Shown piece after piece: positions 48,540-55,741 of a stretch of 55,741 nt of DNA. The stretch is taken from contig CAJTLR010000019.1 in assembly GCA_910577185.1 (NCBI GenBank), forward strand, positions 1-55,741, in the 5' to 3' direction. This DNA comes from an uncultured Acetatifactor sp. GTDB lineage: Bacteria > Bacillota > Clostridia > Lachnospirales > Lachnospiraceae. Both the position numbers and the translations under genes were made by a program. Every line of letters starts with the position of its first letter. Within the stretch, counting starts at the first letter, position 1. Below the pieces are notes generated by a model. That model worked only from the letters and a program-made list of their open reading frames with translations. It was not told the DNA's origin and searched no databases.

Positions 48540-50318
48540 TTAATAAGTGTATACTGAATGATACAGGCGGCAGTATCCTCCCCCGATGCGCTCCACCTGC
48601 AGGTGAATCCAAAAATACTCCGCATCCATGTCTTCCAGGGCGCCGTCCACATAGCCCTCCCGGTAGTCCTCATTGTTATAGGCCCGTTCTATGGCATCCC
48701 ACAGAGTCTCCGGAATCACGTTTGTAAATTGTCCTTCTCCCGTTCCCAGCTCCTTCAGCTGCTTTTCACAATCTTCATAGTATTCCCTCAGGGTCTCCCT
48801 GACTTCCTCTTCCGTAATTCCGGCCTCCTCCAGATTTTCACGCCGTCTCTCTGCCTCTGTCCCTTCCGGATCCGTCACGGTCTTGCTCTGCCAGGTCAGG
48901 GGTTCTGCAGGATCCGGGTTGATAAGAGGGGTCTCCTCCGGAGACTGTTCCCCGGAATCAGGATTGCCCGTTTCCGGGGTTCCCTGCTGGTCCGCGCCCT
49001 CTCCTATGTCAGTCTCTGCGTTCTGCGCCTGCCCTGCCCCGGAATCGTTCCCGGATGTCCCTTCTGCCAGGCAGGCCGGAAGATAAACTGCCAGTCCCGT
49101 TCTCCTGTGGCTGGAAGCAAATTCCTGGTCTGACTTGTTGAAAAAGTCATATGTGGCAGGATCCGTATCATCCCATGTGACATCCACATTATAATAATTT
49201 CCATCCAGCTTTATAATGTTCCAGGCGTGGTCTTCCCCTGCAAATCCCGTACAATAATAGCAGGGGATGCCCAGCTGCTGCATCAGATACTGGAAAGCCC
49301 TGGCATAGCCTGCACAGACGCTTCTTCCCTCCACCAGGGCGCTGTAAGCACTCTGGTTCATGGGGGCATCCAGTACATACTCTGCCATCTCCATCAGGCT
49401 GTCATGTACCTGCCTTTCCTTCTCCCTGCTGCTGCCCAGGTTCTCCACTCCGGACAGAATACTTCCCGCAGCCGCCTCAAAATCGGCCCGGGCCGTGTCC
49501 AGATTCTCCGCTGTGGCATTATATTTCAGGGTAATTTCCACACATTTTCCGTTTTTCAGATATTTGCAGGAATACCCCGTCTCCAGCCAGAACAGCTCCG
49601 GATGGTCATTGTAAACTGCCTCAAATACTGTCCTCAGCTGGTCTACATTCACCGTTACCACCGGAGAAAAAGTCCTGCCCAGTTCCATGGCATTGGCATA
49701 AATCTGGGCGTAAAGCCGGCGCATATCCTCCTCCAGCATGGCATAATAGGGATAGAGCTCCCCGTCAAACGCAAGTCCCTCCCCCGTATTCCCCAGAGGC
49801 GCGTTTTCCGGCAGCTCATCGGCCTCGTCCTCCGGAATCTGTTCTGCCTCCTCCTGTACCGGCTCATATCCCATCCGGTCGCTCACGGATTCAGGGGCCT
49901 CCACATTCTGCTCTCCGGGCAGTTCATAGCTGGCCCTGCCGTCCTCCTCCATCCAGTCAGTGCTCACCCCGGGCTGAATTTCGGAGGGCGACTGGCTGTC
50001 GGACGAGTTTCCATCCCCTGACACCGTAAGCTCTGTCTGCCCTTCCGGAGTCTCACTGCCGGAGCTTCCATTTTCTGGCTGCTCCTTGTCCGACGGCAGT
50101 ACGCCTTCAGACAAAATCCCTAAAATGCCTTCCCAGCCGGCACTTTCGTTCCGGCCGGCCCTGCCGCCTTCCCCCTCTGATTTTGCCTGGGTCATATTCT
50201 CCACTTTTTCCGCAAGCATTGCCGTAAGTCCAGGACTCAGGGCGCAGACCAGGATTCCGATGCAGGATGCAATAATCAATGCCACAATGGAAAAAAAGAT
50301 TCCCTTCAATACTTTCAT
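48540..50318 (-). CDS. Exported transglutaminase-like protein
   Basis: A 592-residue protein anchored by one N-terminal membrane segment (GIFFSIVALIIASCIGILVC, about 6-25). A long acidic, Ser/Glu/Gly-rich spacer (about 45-190) precedes the transglutaminase-like core with Cys in SVCAGYARAFQYLMQ, His in GEDHAWNIIKLDG and Asp in YYNVDVTWDD. A second acidic spacer and a helical C-terminal region follow. The start ATG 50318 is the last codon of a 102-bp repeat element, whose GGGG stretch provides the only ribosome-site-like sequence. It is related to the lipoprotein at 38303. Surface protein processing is a guess; the substrate is unknown. Confidence 0.85.
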   Translation of the reverse strand: MKVLKGIFFSIVALIIASCIGILVCALSPGLTAMLAEKVENMTQAKSEGEGGRAGRNESAGWEGILGILSEGVLPSDKEQPENGSSGSETPEGQTELTVSGDGNSSDSQSPSEIQPGVSTDWMEEDGRASYELPGEQNVEAPESVSDRMGYEPVQEEAEQIPEDEADELPENAPLGNTGEGLAFDGELYPYYAMLEEDMRRLYAQIYANAMELGRTFSPVVTVNVDQLRTVFEAVYNDHPELFWLETGYSCKYLKNGKCVEITLKYNATAENLDTARADFEAAAGSILSGVENLGSSREKERQVHDSLMEMAEYVLDAPMNQSAYSALVEGRSVCAGYARAFQYLMQQLGIPCYYCTGFAGEDHAWNIIKLDGNYYNVDVTWDDTDPATYDFFNKSDQEFASSHRRTGLAVYLPACLAEGTSGNDSGAGQAQNAETDIGEGADQQGTPETGNPDSGEQSPEETPLINPDPAEPLTWQSKTVTDPEGTEAERRRENLEEAGITEEEVRETLREYYEDCEKQLKELGTGEGQFTNVIPETLWDAIERAYNNEDYREGYVDGALEDMDAEYFWIHLQVERIGGGYCRLYHSVYTY

Positions 50319-50415
50319 GTTTAACCCCATTTCTGCGCGGCCTTTTGCGCATGTCAAGTTTGTGGATGCCGCGCAGACACAAACTTGGGATTGAAAATTT
50401 TCAATTTTCAATCTT
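50314..50415 (-). repeat. 102-bp structured repeat, copy 2
   Basis: The inverted copy of the element at 4848-4949, differing at one base (the residue just before the ATG). The crossed arms are at 50378-50387 with 50355-50364 and 50368-50376 with 50333-50341. Here it forms the 5' leader and start codon of the transglutaminase-like gene, showing that the element can supply translation signals. Confidence 0.92.
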
Positions 50416-50502
50416 TCTCCCATCTGTCCGCTTTCGCGGACGCTCAAGTCAGGACCGCTGCCGGCATTCCGGCCGTCTTATTTCTCGAATCTTCCCAAAT
50501 GT

Positions 50503-52122
50503 TTATCTCTCCTCCGCATGGGACATCAGTTCTTCCCTGCTCCCGTAAAGATATACCACATAATGATCGTCTTCATACAGCTTTTCACCAGCCCGGAGGA
50601 CCTTCGCTTTTCCGTATTCTGTCGCCTCCTCCGTTGTCAGCAGCAGAAATACCGGTCCCTGGTGATAATCTTCCTGATAGTACTTCACCGGCGAAGACCA
50701 TTTAAAGTATTCCAGACTTTCCGGATCTTGTATATTGGCAATTTCCACCCTGCCATCGGTAAGTTCCGTCATAATATTGGCATTCCAGTAAGTGGCAAAT
50801 CCGAACTCAAAGCCCTTTTCCTCCAGAAAAGCCGCCACCGGGCGCCTATCCTGGTTTTTGTCCGTGGTCAGAAAAGAAAGCGTGACCTTGGCGCTTCCCA
50901 GAAGCAGTCCCGCCGCCAGCACAAGCCCCAGCACAAGCCGGTCAAGGGCCGGTGCTTCCCCTTCCAGGTAAAAAACAATGGCCGGAAGGGCAAAAATCAG
51001 TATGGTGATATAATACCGGGGCACCATGGTGCTGCTGGAAAATACAAACACAAACACATTCACCGCCAGGGACACTCCCAGAAACAGCAGCAGAAAAAAC
51101 CGCCTTCCCCTGCTTTTCCGAAACATTCGCACCGCGCAATATCCGAAAATAAAGATAAATACAAACGAAAAAACACTTATTATCCCACGCAGGGACAAAA
51201 ATCCTTTGTCCGGGATATACCCGAACAGCATCAGCAGGCTTCCCAGTGCATTCTGTACCCTCTCCCAGAAAATCCCCTGATACACCGCGATAAAATTGGT
51301 GGATTCATAGGTCTGGAACACATAGTTTCTGCTCACCCACAGCACATTGAGCGCATATCCCAGCACGCCACATACTGCTCCCAGAAATGCAAAATAAAAA
51401 TAAGATACGCGTCCGTTTTTCCAGATCCCCCGGAACGGCACCCGCCAGTCCTGCTCCGTGCCAAACATTTTCCTGAATTGTCTGCATTCCTCCGAACCTG
51501 CCAGATACAAAAAAGCCGCCAGCATCAGTGGACACTGCATGGCCAGCAGATAACGCACACCGGATACCCCGCAGACCACGGCCAGAACCACGTACACAAT
51601 CCCCATCTCCCACCTTCTGGCCCTGGTGTAGTCTTCTTTTTTCACCAGGCGCAGAAACAGTCCGAAATAGAACAGCAGCAGAATCACATGGGGCATATAG
51701 GTATTTCCCAGCTGCATATGTGTCATCATGGTTTCCGAAAACGGCAGTAACAGAACGGCTCCCCCCAGGGCAGTCCATCTCCGGTCCGTCTTCAACGGCT
51801 TCATCATATAAAACCAGGATACCAGTATCAGCACATATGACAGAATATTGGTAACCATCCGGATAATATGCCAGTTGTCACAGATCAAAAACAGCGGCGC
51901 CATCACCAGCTGGGTGTACAAAACCCGGAATTCCGTGGAATAGTACCACTGGTTTGTGGCAAACAAGTGCTTACTTTGTGCCAGCAGTTTCGAAAAAATC
52001 ATTTCTGCCGCCATATCAGAATCCAGCCAGTGATCCTGACAGAATATATTGAGCAAAGCCAGCCCCAGAACCATTAATCCCGGAAAAATATAGGGACCGG
52101 ATTTTTTTATACTGAATTTCAT
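50503..52122 (-). CDS. Polytopic membrane protein, possible GT-C glycosyltransferase
   Basis: A 539-residue protein with about ten to twelve membrane segments over residues 10-420 and a soluble C-terminal part (about 430-539). The first extracellular loop carries an acidic pair (QDHWLDSDMAAEMIF, about 29-43), as in GT-C/PMT-type glycosyltransferases that use lipid-linked sugars; the C-terminal soluble domain fits that plan. I cannot name a family with certainty. AGAGGAAAG precedes the ATG. Upstream is a 71-73 bp tandem repeat array, downstream the transglutaminase-like gene with its own leader element. Confidence 0.65.
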   Translation of the reverse strand: MKFSIKKSGPYIFPGLMVLGLALLNIFCQDHWLDSDMAAEMIFSKLLAQSKHLFATNQWYYSTEFRVLYTQLVMAPLFLICDNWHIIRMVTNILSYVLILVSWFYMMKPLKTDRRWTALGGAVLLLPFSETMMTHMQLGNTYMPHVILLLFYFGLFLRLVKKEDYTRARRWEMGIVYVVLAVVCGVSGVRYLLAMQCPLMLAAFLYLAGSEECRQFRKMFGTEQDWRVPFRGIWKNGRVSYFYFAFLGAVCGVLGYALNVLWVSRNYVFQTYESTNFIAVYQGIFWERVQNALGSLLMLFGYIPDKGFLSLRGIISVFSFVFIFIFGYCAVRMFRKSRGRRFFLLLFLGVSLAVNVFVFVFSSSTMVPRYYITILIFALPAIVFYLEGEAPALDRLVLGLVLAAGLLLGSAKVTLSFLTTDKNQDRRPVAAFLEEKGFEFGFATYWNANIMTELTDGRVEIANIQDPESLEYFKWSSPVKYYQEDYHQGPVFLLLTTEEATEYGKAKVLRAGEKLYEDDHYVVYLYGSREELMSHAEER

Positions 52123-52151
52123 GAATTTTCTTTCCTCTGCGTCTTTTTGGA

Positions 52152-52416
52152 GAGGGCCATTCGGCCTCTTCTTTTCCGGAATAAGGTCATTTTATACCAT
52201 GATTGCACCCAATCATGGTATCACCATGGCCATTCGGCCTCTTCTTTTCTGGAATAAGGTCATTTTATACCATGATTGCACCCAATCATGGTATCTCCAT
52301 GGCCATTCGGCCTCTTCTTTTCCTGAATAAGGTCATTTTTACCATGATTGCACCCAATCATGGTATCTCCATGGCCATTCGGCCTCTTCTTTTCTGGAAT
52401 AAGGTCATTTTACCAT
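52152..52416 (-). repeat. Tandem 71-73 bp repeats, related to the asp23 array
   Basis: TACCAT marks occur at 52195, 52268, 52340 and 52411, giving periods of 73, 72 and 71. Units share GGCCATTCGGCCTCTTC and an ACCATGATT...AATCATGGT palindrome with the 38012 array, but the palindrome loop is GCACCC and the rest has diverged. It lies directly 5' of the minus-strand membrane protein gene, oriented as in the other two sites. The 52417-52504 flank shows only a short CCGGC/GCCGG hairpin. Confidence 0.92.
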
Positions 52417-52504
52417 AGTCTGCCATATTCCACAACAAAAAATTCCTTGTCAGGTTTGTAAGGCTCGTCCGGCCTCGCCGGCTTCCTTAGGGGTTCTTGC
52501 AGAA

Positions 52505-52539
52505 ATGCCCCAGGGCATCTTTGGGATGGCCTGGGGCAT
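52505..52539 (-). terminator. Terminator-like hairpin after citrate synthase
   Basis: A 10-bp stem (ATGCCCCAGG / CCTGGGGCAT) with an inner CATC/GATG extension starts 13 nt past the stop of the minus-strand gene. It is followed by TTTCTGC, a weak U-run. Confidence 0.65.
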
Positions 52540-52551
52540 GTAATCTGTCTG

Positions 52552-53901
52552 TCAGCGTTTTTCCATTTCAATATATTCTTCCTGCTTTGCCATAACGCTC
52601 TTGTACGCAGGCCGGATAATTTTGTCCATATTGATCAGCTCCTCGATTCTGTGGGCGCTCCACCCCACAATCCTGGCAATGGCGAAAATGGGCGTGAACA
52701 TCTCCAGCGGGATCTCCAGCATACTGTATACAAATCCGCTGTAAAAGTCCACATTGGCGCTGACGCCTTTGTAAATCCTTGCCTTCTCCGCAATTACCTC
52801 AGGAGCCATGCGCTCTATCATGGAATACAGGGCAAAATCTTTTTCCCTTCCCTTGGCAGACGCAAGCTGATGCACAAATCCCTTGAAAACCTGCGCCCTG
52901 GGGTCAGAAAGGGAATAAACTGCATGGCCCATACCATAAATCAGGCCTTTGCGGTCAAACGCCTCCCTATTCAGTATTTTCTTCAGATAAGCCCTGACAG
53001 CTTCCTCATCCTCCCAGTCAGCCACATTGCTCTCAATGTCCCGCATCATCTCAACCACTTTGATATTGGCACCGCCGTGCTTGGGACCTTTCAGGGAGGA
53101 CAGCGCCGCCGCTATGACGGAATATGTATCGGAACCGGAAGAGGTCACCACACGGGTCGTAAAGGTGGAGTTATTACCGCCGCCGTGCTCCATATGCAGA
53201 ACTAACGCTATATCGAGTACAGTTGCTTCCAAATCCGTATATTTTTTATCCGGCCGAAGCATCATCAGAAGATTTTCCGCAGTGGATAATTTGTTGGAAG
53301 GACGATGTATGTACATACTTTCATCGTTCTGGTAATGATTATAGGCATGATAACCATACACAGCCAGCAAAGGAAACACGCCGATAAGGCTGAAACACTG
53401 ACGCAGCACATTTTCCACGGAAGTGTCACTGCAGTTTTTGTCATAAGAAGCCAGCGTGAGCACACTTCTGGTCAATGAATTCATGATGTCATTGCTGGGC
53501 GCCTTCATGATGACATCCCTGGTAAAATTGGTGGGCAGCGTCCTATGGGAAGCCAGTATATCCCTGAACTGTTTCAGCTGCGATTTATCCGGCAGCTTCC
53601 CGAACAGAAGCAAATAGGCCACCTCCTCAAATCCGAAATGTGTCCCTTTGAACCCCTTCACCAGTTCGATACAGTCATAACCCCTGTACCACAGCTTACC
53701 CTCACAAGGGGTTTTGACTCCATCCACCATTTTAAAAGCGTCAATGCGTGATATATTGGTCAGTCCTGTCACCACACCGTTTCCGTTCTTGTCACGCAAG
53801 CCCCTCTGGACTTCATATTTGTCAAACATTTCCGGCTCCAGGTGATCGGCTTCCTTGCATAAACATGCATAATCATTCAATAATAATTCTTTCTTCTTCA
53901 A
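52552..53901 (-). CDS. gltA: Citrate synthase (citrate/2-methylcitrate synthase family)
   Basis: Condenses oxaloacetate and acetyl-CoA to citrate. 449 residues, longer than the common 380-430, with an N-terminal extension (about 1-50). Catalytic blocks: LVLHMEHGGGNNSTFTTRVV (first His), LKGPKHGGANIKVVEM, LIYGMGHAVYSLSDPRAQVF (second His) and NVDFYSGFVYSML (Asp). It starts with TTG at 53901, nine nt after GGAGG; no ATG is nearby in frame. It has a clear promoter and its own terminator, so it is monocistronic. No other TCA-cycle gene is in the window. Confidence 0.94.
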   Translation of the reverse strand: MKKKELLLNDYACLCKEADHLEPEMFDKYEVQRGLRDKNGNGVVTGLTNISRIDAFKMVDGVKTPCEGKLWYRGYDCIELVKGFKGTHFGFEEVAYLLLFGKLPDKSQLKQFRDILASHRTLPTNFTRDVIMKAPSNDIMNSLTRSVLTLASYDKNCSDTSVENVLRQCFSLIGVFPLLAVYGYHAYNHYQNDESMYIHRPSNKLSTAENLLMMLRPDKKYTDLEATVLDIALVLHMEHGGGNNSTFTTRVVTSSGSDTYSVIAAALSSLKGPKHGGANIKVVEMMRDIESNVADWEDEEAVRAYLKKILNREAFDRKGLIYGMGHAVYSLSDPRAQVFKGFVHQLASAKGREKDFALYSMIERMAPEVIAEKARIYKGVSANVDFYSGFVYSMLEIPLEMFTPIFAIARIVGWSAHRIEELINMDKIIRPAYKSVMAKQEEYIEMEKR

Positions 53902-53979
53902 TAAACAAGTCCTCCTTTATCCAGTTCAACCCCACCGCGACAACAAAATACTGCTCCTGTCCAAGCAAATATTGTTTTT

Positions 53980-54009
53980 ATTGTACCTTTTTTTCATGTT
54001 CTCTGTCAA
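53980..54009 (-). promoter_or_regulatory. Promoter of the citrate synthase gene
   Basis: A perfect TTGACA (54004-54009) and TACAAT (53980-53985) with an 18-nt spacer lie on the minus strand, about 80 nt before the TTG start. Confidence 0.75.
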
Positions 54010-54050
54010 TGAAAAATATATAAAAACCAGCTCCGAGTCTTTTTTTAATC

Positions 54051-54075
54051 GAAAAAACCGCACATTACATGCGGT
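54051..54075 (-). terminator. Intrinsic terminator upstream of the citrate synthase gene
   Basis: ACCGCA/TGCGGT arms (54057-54062 and 54070-54075) with a 7-nt loop are followed by six T residues on the minus strand (54051-54056). It ends the transcript that includes the small membrane peptide and probably the MFS gene. Confidence 0.85.
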
Positions 54076-54111
54076 CGTTCATTAGAACTCCATTTTAGAT
54101 ATTTAACCTAT

Positions 54112-54288
54112 CTACTTGACAAGGGGCACATCAATGTCATAGCCTTTTACCGGTTCAGGAAGTCCTATTTTCAAAATCTCTCCCGCCCAAATGACCACCA
54201 GGCAGACAGGTGCAAGCCAACGAATCATGACTTCAAACAGCTTCTTTCTCCGAAAAGAACCGGAAGTCTCCACCTCATCAGAAATCAC
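54112..54288 (-). CDS. 58-residue single-span membrane peptide
   Basis: A frame of 58 codons starting with GTG at 54288, seven nt after GGGAGGGG, ending with TAG. The product has a charged N-terminus (SFRRKKLFEVMIR), one hydrophobic span (WLAPVCLVVIWAGEIL, about 23-38) and a polar tail ending DIDVPLVK. The sequence resembles the last segment of sodium-dependent (NSS-family) transporters, so it may be a remnant of such a gene; the good ribosome site and following terminator argue for an expressed small protein. It lies 40 nt after the MFS stop and would be co-transcribed. Confidence 0.5.
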   Translation of the reverse strand: MISDEVETSGSFRRKKLFEVMIRWLAPVCLVVIWAGEILKIGLPEPVKGYDIDVPLVK

Positions 54289-54327
54289 TTTGGTTCCCCT
54301 CCCGGCGCAACCGGAAAAAACGCCTGC

Positions 54328-55569
54328 CTATTCCTCTTTTCCAAAATATTTTTTCATATATGCCAAAAGAAGGATTCCCAAAACCGGGAATACTGCCGCC
54401 ATCAGCATGCCCGCCTTAAATCCCACCTGTTCCGGCGTCAGCGACAGCCTGCTGCCCAATGTCCCTGCCCACTCCGTAAGGGCAATCCTGTCCACAACGA
54501 TGCCAAGGGCCTGGGGCGCAATGGAGGCCCCAAGATCTCCCCCTGCCGCCATCAACGCATAGGCTGCAACACCGGCAGCAGGTATTTTTTCTTCCATGAA
54601 AATCAGGGTTCCCGGCCAGAGCATGGCGGTGCAGATTCCCACCGCAACGCAGGCAGCCAGAGACAATACCGCATTGGAGAAAATCCCCGCGCTCAGATAA
54701 CAGACCACAGCCCCCCACATACTGATTGTCAAAATACTGAAAATGTTCTTACCATATTTCGCATAAGCCGTCCTTGTCAGGGCAAGCACTCCGGCGAACA
54801 GGGACATGCCCAGAATGTCCCCCCATACCTTTGGTATCTGCAACGCTTTCTCCGCATACACGGAAATCCAGTTCGTCATGGTATTCTCCGCGCAGGCGCC
54901 CAAAAAGATGCAGGCCATGCAAAGCAGAAGCCCCTTTGTCCTACGCCTGGAACCCGCAGGCTTTGACTCATCCTGCCCCATATTCATATCCGGCAGAGGC
55001 GATGTCATAAACAGAATCGACGCAATCACCGGCAGCAGGGCCCAGAAGAAGGTGAGGTACATCCAATATTCATTTCCCACAATTCGCAGAAACAAAGTGC
55101 TGATCAGGACCACCCCCACAAACCCGTAACCGTATAGGGCATGAAGTATACTCATATCCTTATCCGGCGTATCCGAAGGCAGCGCCGCTATGGTGGGGCT
55201 TACCAACACCTCGCCCAATCCCGCGGCCACGGAAAAAAGAAAGGTACCGGCTACAAGGCCCATATAGGCATACCCGGGAAACAGCATGGGAATCAATGCA
55301 TATACGAACAAGCCTGCAGCCGTTACAAGGGGCATCAGGCGGATGGTTTTGTGAATGTTGAAATACCTGCCAAAAAAGCAGAAAATCAAATCGATTCCAA
55401 GCTGTGTGCAGAAATTAATCAGAACAAGTGTTCCCAACAGTGTGTAGGAGATTCCGTACTGCTCCCGAAATGTGGCAAACAGCAGGGGCGGCAGGCTGAA
55501 CACAGAGGACATTGCCAGGTTTGCAAAATAGCAGGCACGTTTGCTTCGTTTATAATTTGGTTTTTCCAT
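54328..55569 (-). CDS. Major facilitator superfamily transporter
   Basis: A 413-residue protein with twelve predicted membrane segments in two halves, joined by a cytoplasmic loop around residues 195-215 (DMNMGQDESKPAGSRRRTK). The pattern is that of an MFS permease (FucP/NarK-like branches are possible), but I see no substrate-specific motif. The start at 55569 (MEKPNYKRSKRACYFA) follows GGAAGGA; the frame continues 36 nt upstream without a better site. The substrate is unknown. The remaining 55570-55741 shows no gene that I can support. Confidence 0.88.
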   Translation of the reverse strand: MEKPNYKRSKRACYFANLAMSSVFSLPPLLFATFREQYGISYTLLGTLVLINFCTQLGIDLIFCFFGRYFNIHKTIRLMPLVTAAGLFVYALIPMLFPGYAYMGLVAGTFLFSVAAGLGEVLVSPTIAALPSDTPDKDMSILHALYGYGFVGVVLISTLFLRIVGNEYWMYLTFFWALLPVIASILFMTSPLPDMNMGQDESKPAGSRRRTKGLLLCMACIFLGACAENTMTNWISVYAEKALQIPKVWGDILGMSLFAGVLALTRTAYAKYGKNIFSILTISMWGAVVCYLSAGIFSNAVLSLAACVAVGICTAMLWPGTLIFMEEKIPAAGVAAYALMAAGGDLGASIAPQALGIVVDRIALTEWAGTLGSRLSLTPEQVGFKAGMLMAAVFPVLGILLLAYMKKYFGKEE

Positions 55570-55741
55570 GATTATCCTTCCCTTTTCTTCATCATTCTCT
55601 GCCAACCGGTCTTCCCAGGCAACCAGGCATCATCCGTACAAAATATTCCGGATGCTCCTCAAAATAACAGGCAAACCCATTCTAACCCCCCATGCGGCCA
55701 GCCGCACCATCATCCATAAAAGCCCGGGGGGTTTTGATGAT

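Noticed and set aside
50518..51750. 410-codon plus-strand frame
   Set aside because: It is antisense to the polytopic membrane protein, whose membrane pattern is convincing; the plus-strand product has no fold-like pattern.
52152..52416. Possible CRISPR array
   Set aside because: Same reasoning: contiguous 71-73 bp units, no variable spacers.

Overview
The window looks like a chromosomal segment of a spore-forming Lachnospiraceae-type Clostridium relative. The evidence is a complete spoIIIAA-AH operon, spoIVB, the clostridial order asp23-nusB-xseA-xseB-ispA-dxs-tlyA-nadK-argR-recN-spoIVB, strong GGAGG ribosome sites, and moderate GC in the core genes. The species is not identified. Almost everything is on the minus strand except typA and the xylan regulators with their xylosidase.

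Layout. (1) 0-4.8 kb is housekeeping: dapA with a structured leader, a corrinoid adenosyltransferase, an SSB-like protein, then divergent typA. (2) 5.3-16.1 kb is a xylo-oligosaccharide locus. It holds an ABC importer (binding protein and two permeases), two tandem hydrolase-like paralogues that keep GH67 alpha-glucuronidase-like motifs, a YesN/YesM two-component system and a GH43 beta-xylosidase. (3) 16.1-26.6 kb is an AT-richer accessory block: a decayed AAA-ATPase gene, a Schlafen/AlbA-type protein, and a 2394-residue protein. The giant joins a DnaG-like primase module (CHC2 zinc finger and Toprim), a YVDD reverse transcriptase, a long helical region and a nitrilase-like domain. The last two genes overlap as TAATG and look like one operon, most likely an antiphage system related to defence-associated reverse transcriptases. 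(4) 26.8-38 kb is the core cluster from spoIVB back to asp23; no spo0A follows spoIVB here. (5) 38.3-42.7 kb has a transglutaminase-like lipoprotein, prfC and deoB. (6) 42.7-48.2 kb is the spoIIIA operon with a sigma-E-like promoter. (7) 48.5-55.7 kb has a second transglutaminase-like exported protein, a polytopic membrane protein, citrate synthase, an unlisted 58-residue membrane peptide and an MFS transporter.

The intergenic regions are unusually rich in structured repeats, mostly directly 5' of genes. They include a 102-bp element present twice (one mismatch) whose arms interleave as a pseudoknot, a 70-73 bp family in two tandem arrays plus a singleton, an 86-bp array with a compensatory base-pair change, and clusters of small hairpins. 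Promoters and hairpins were found by eye. Family assignments rest on remembered motifs, not database searches.
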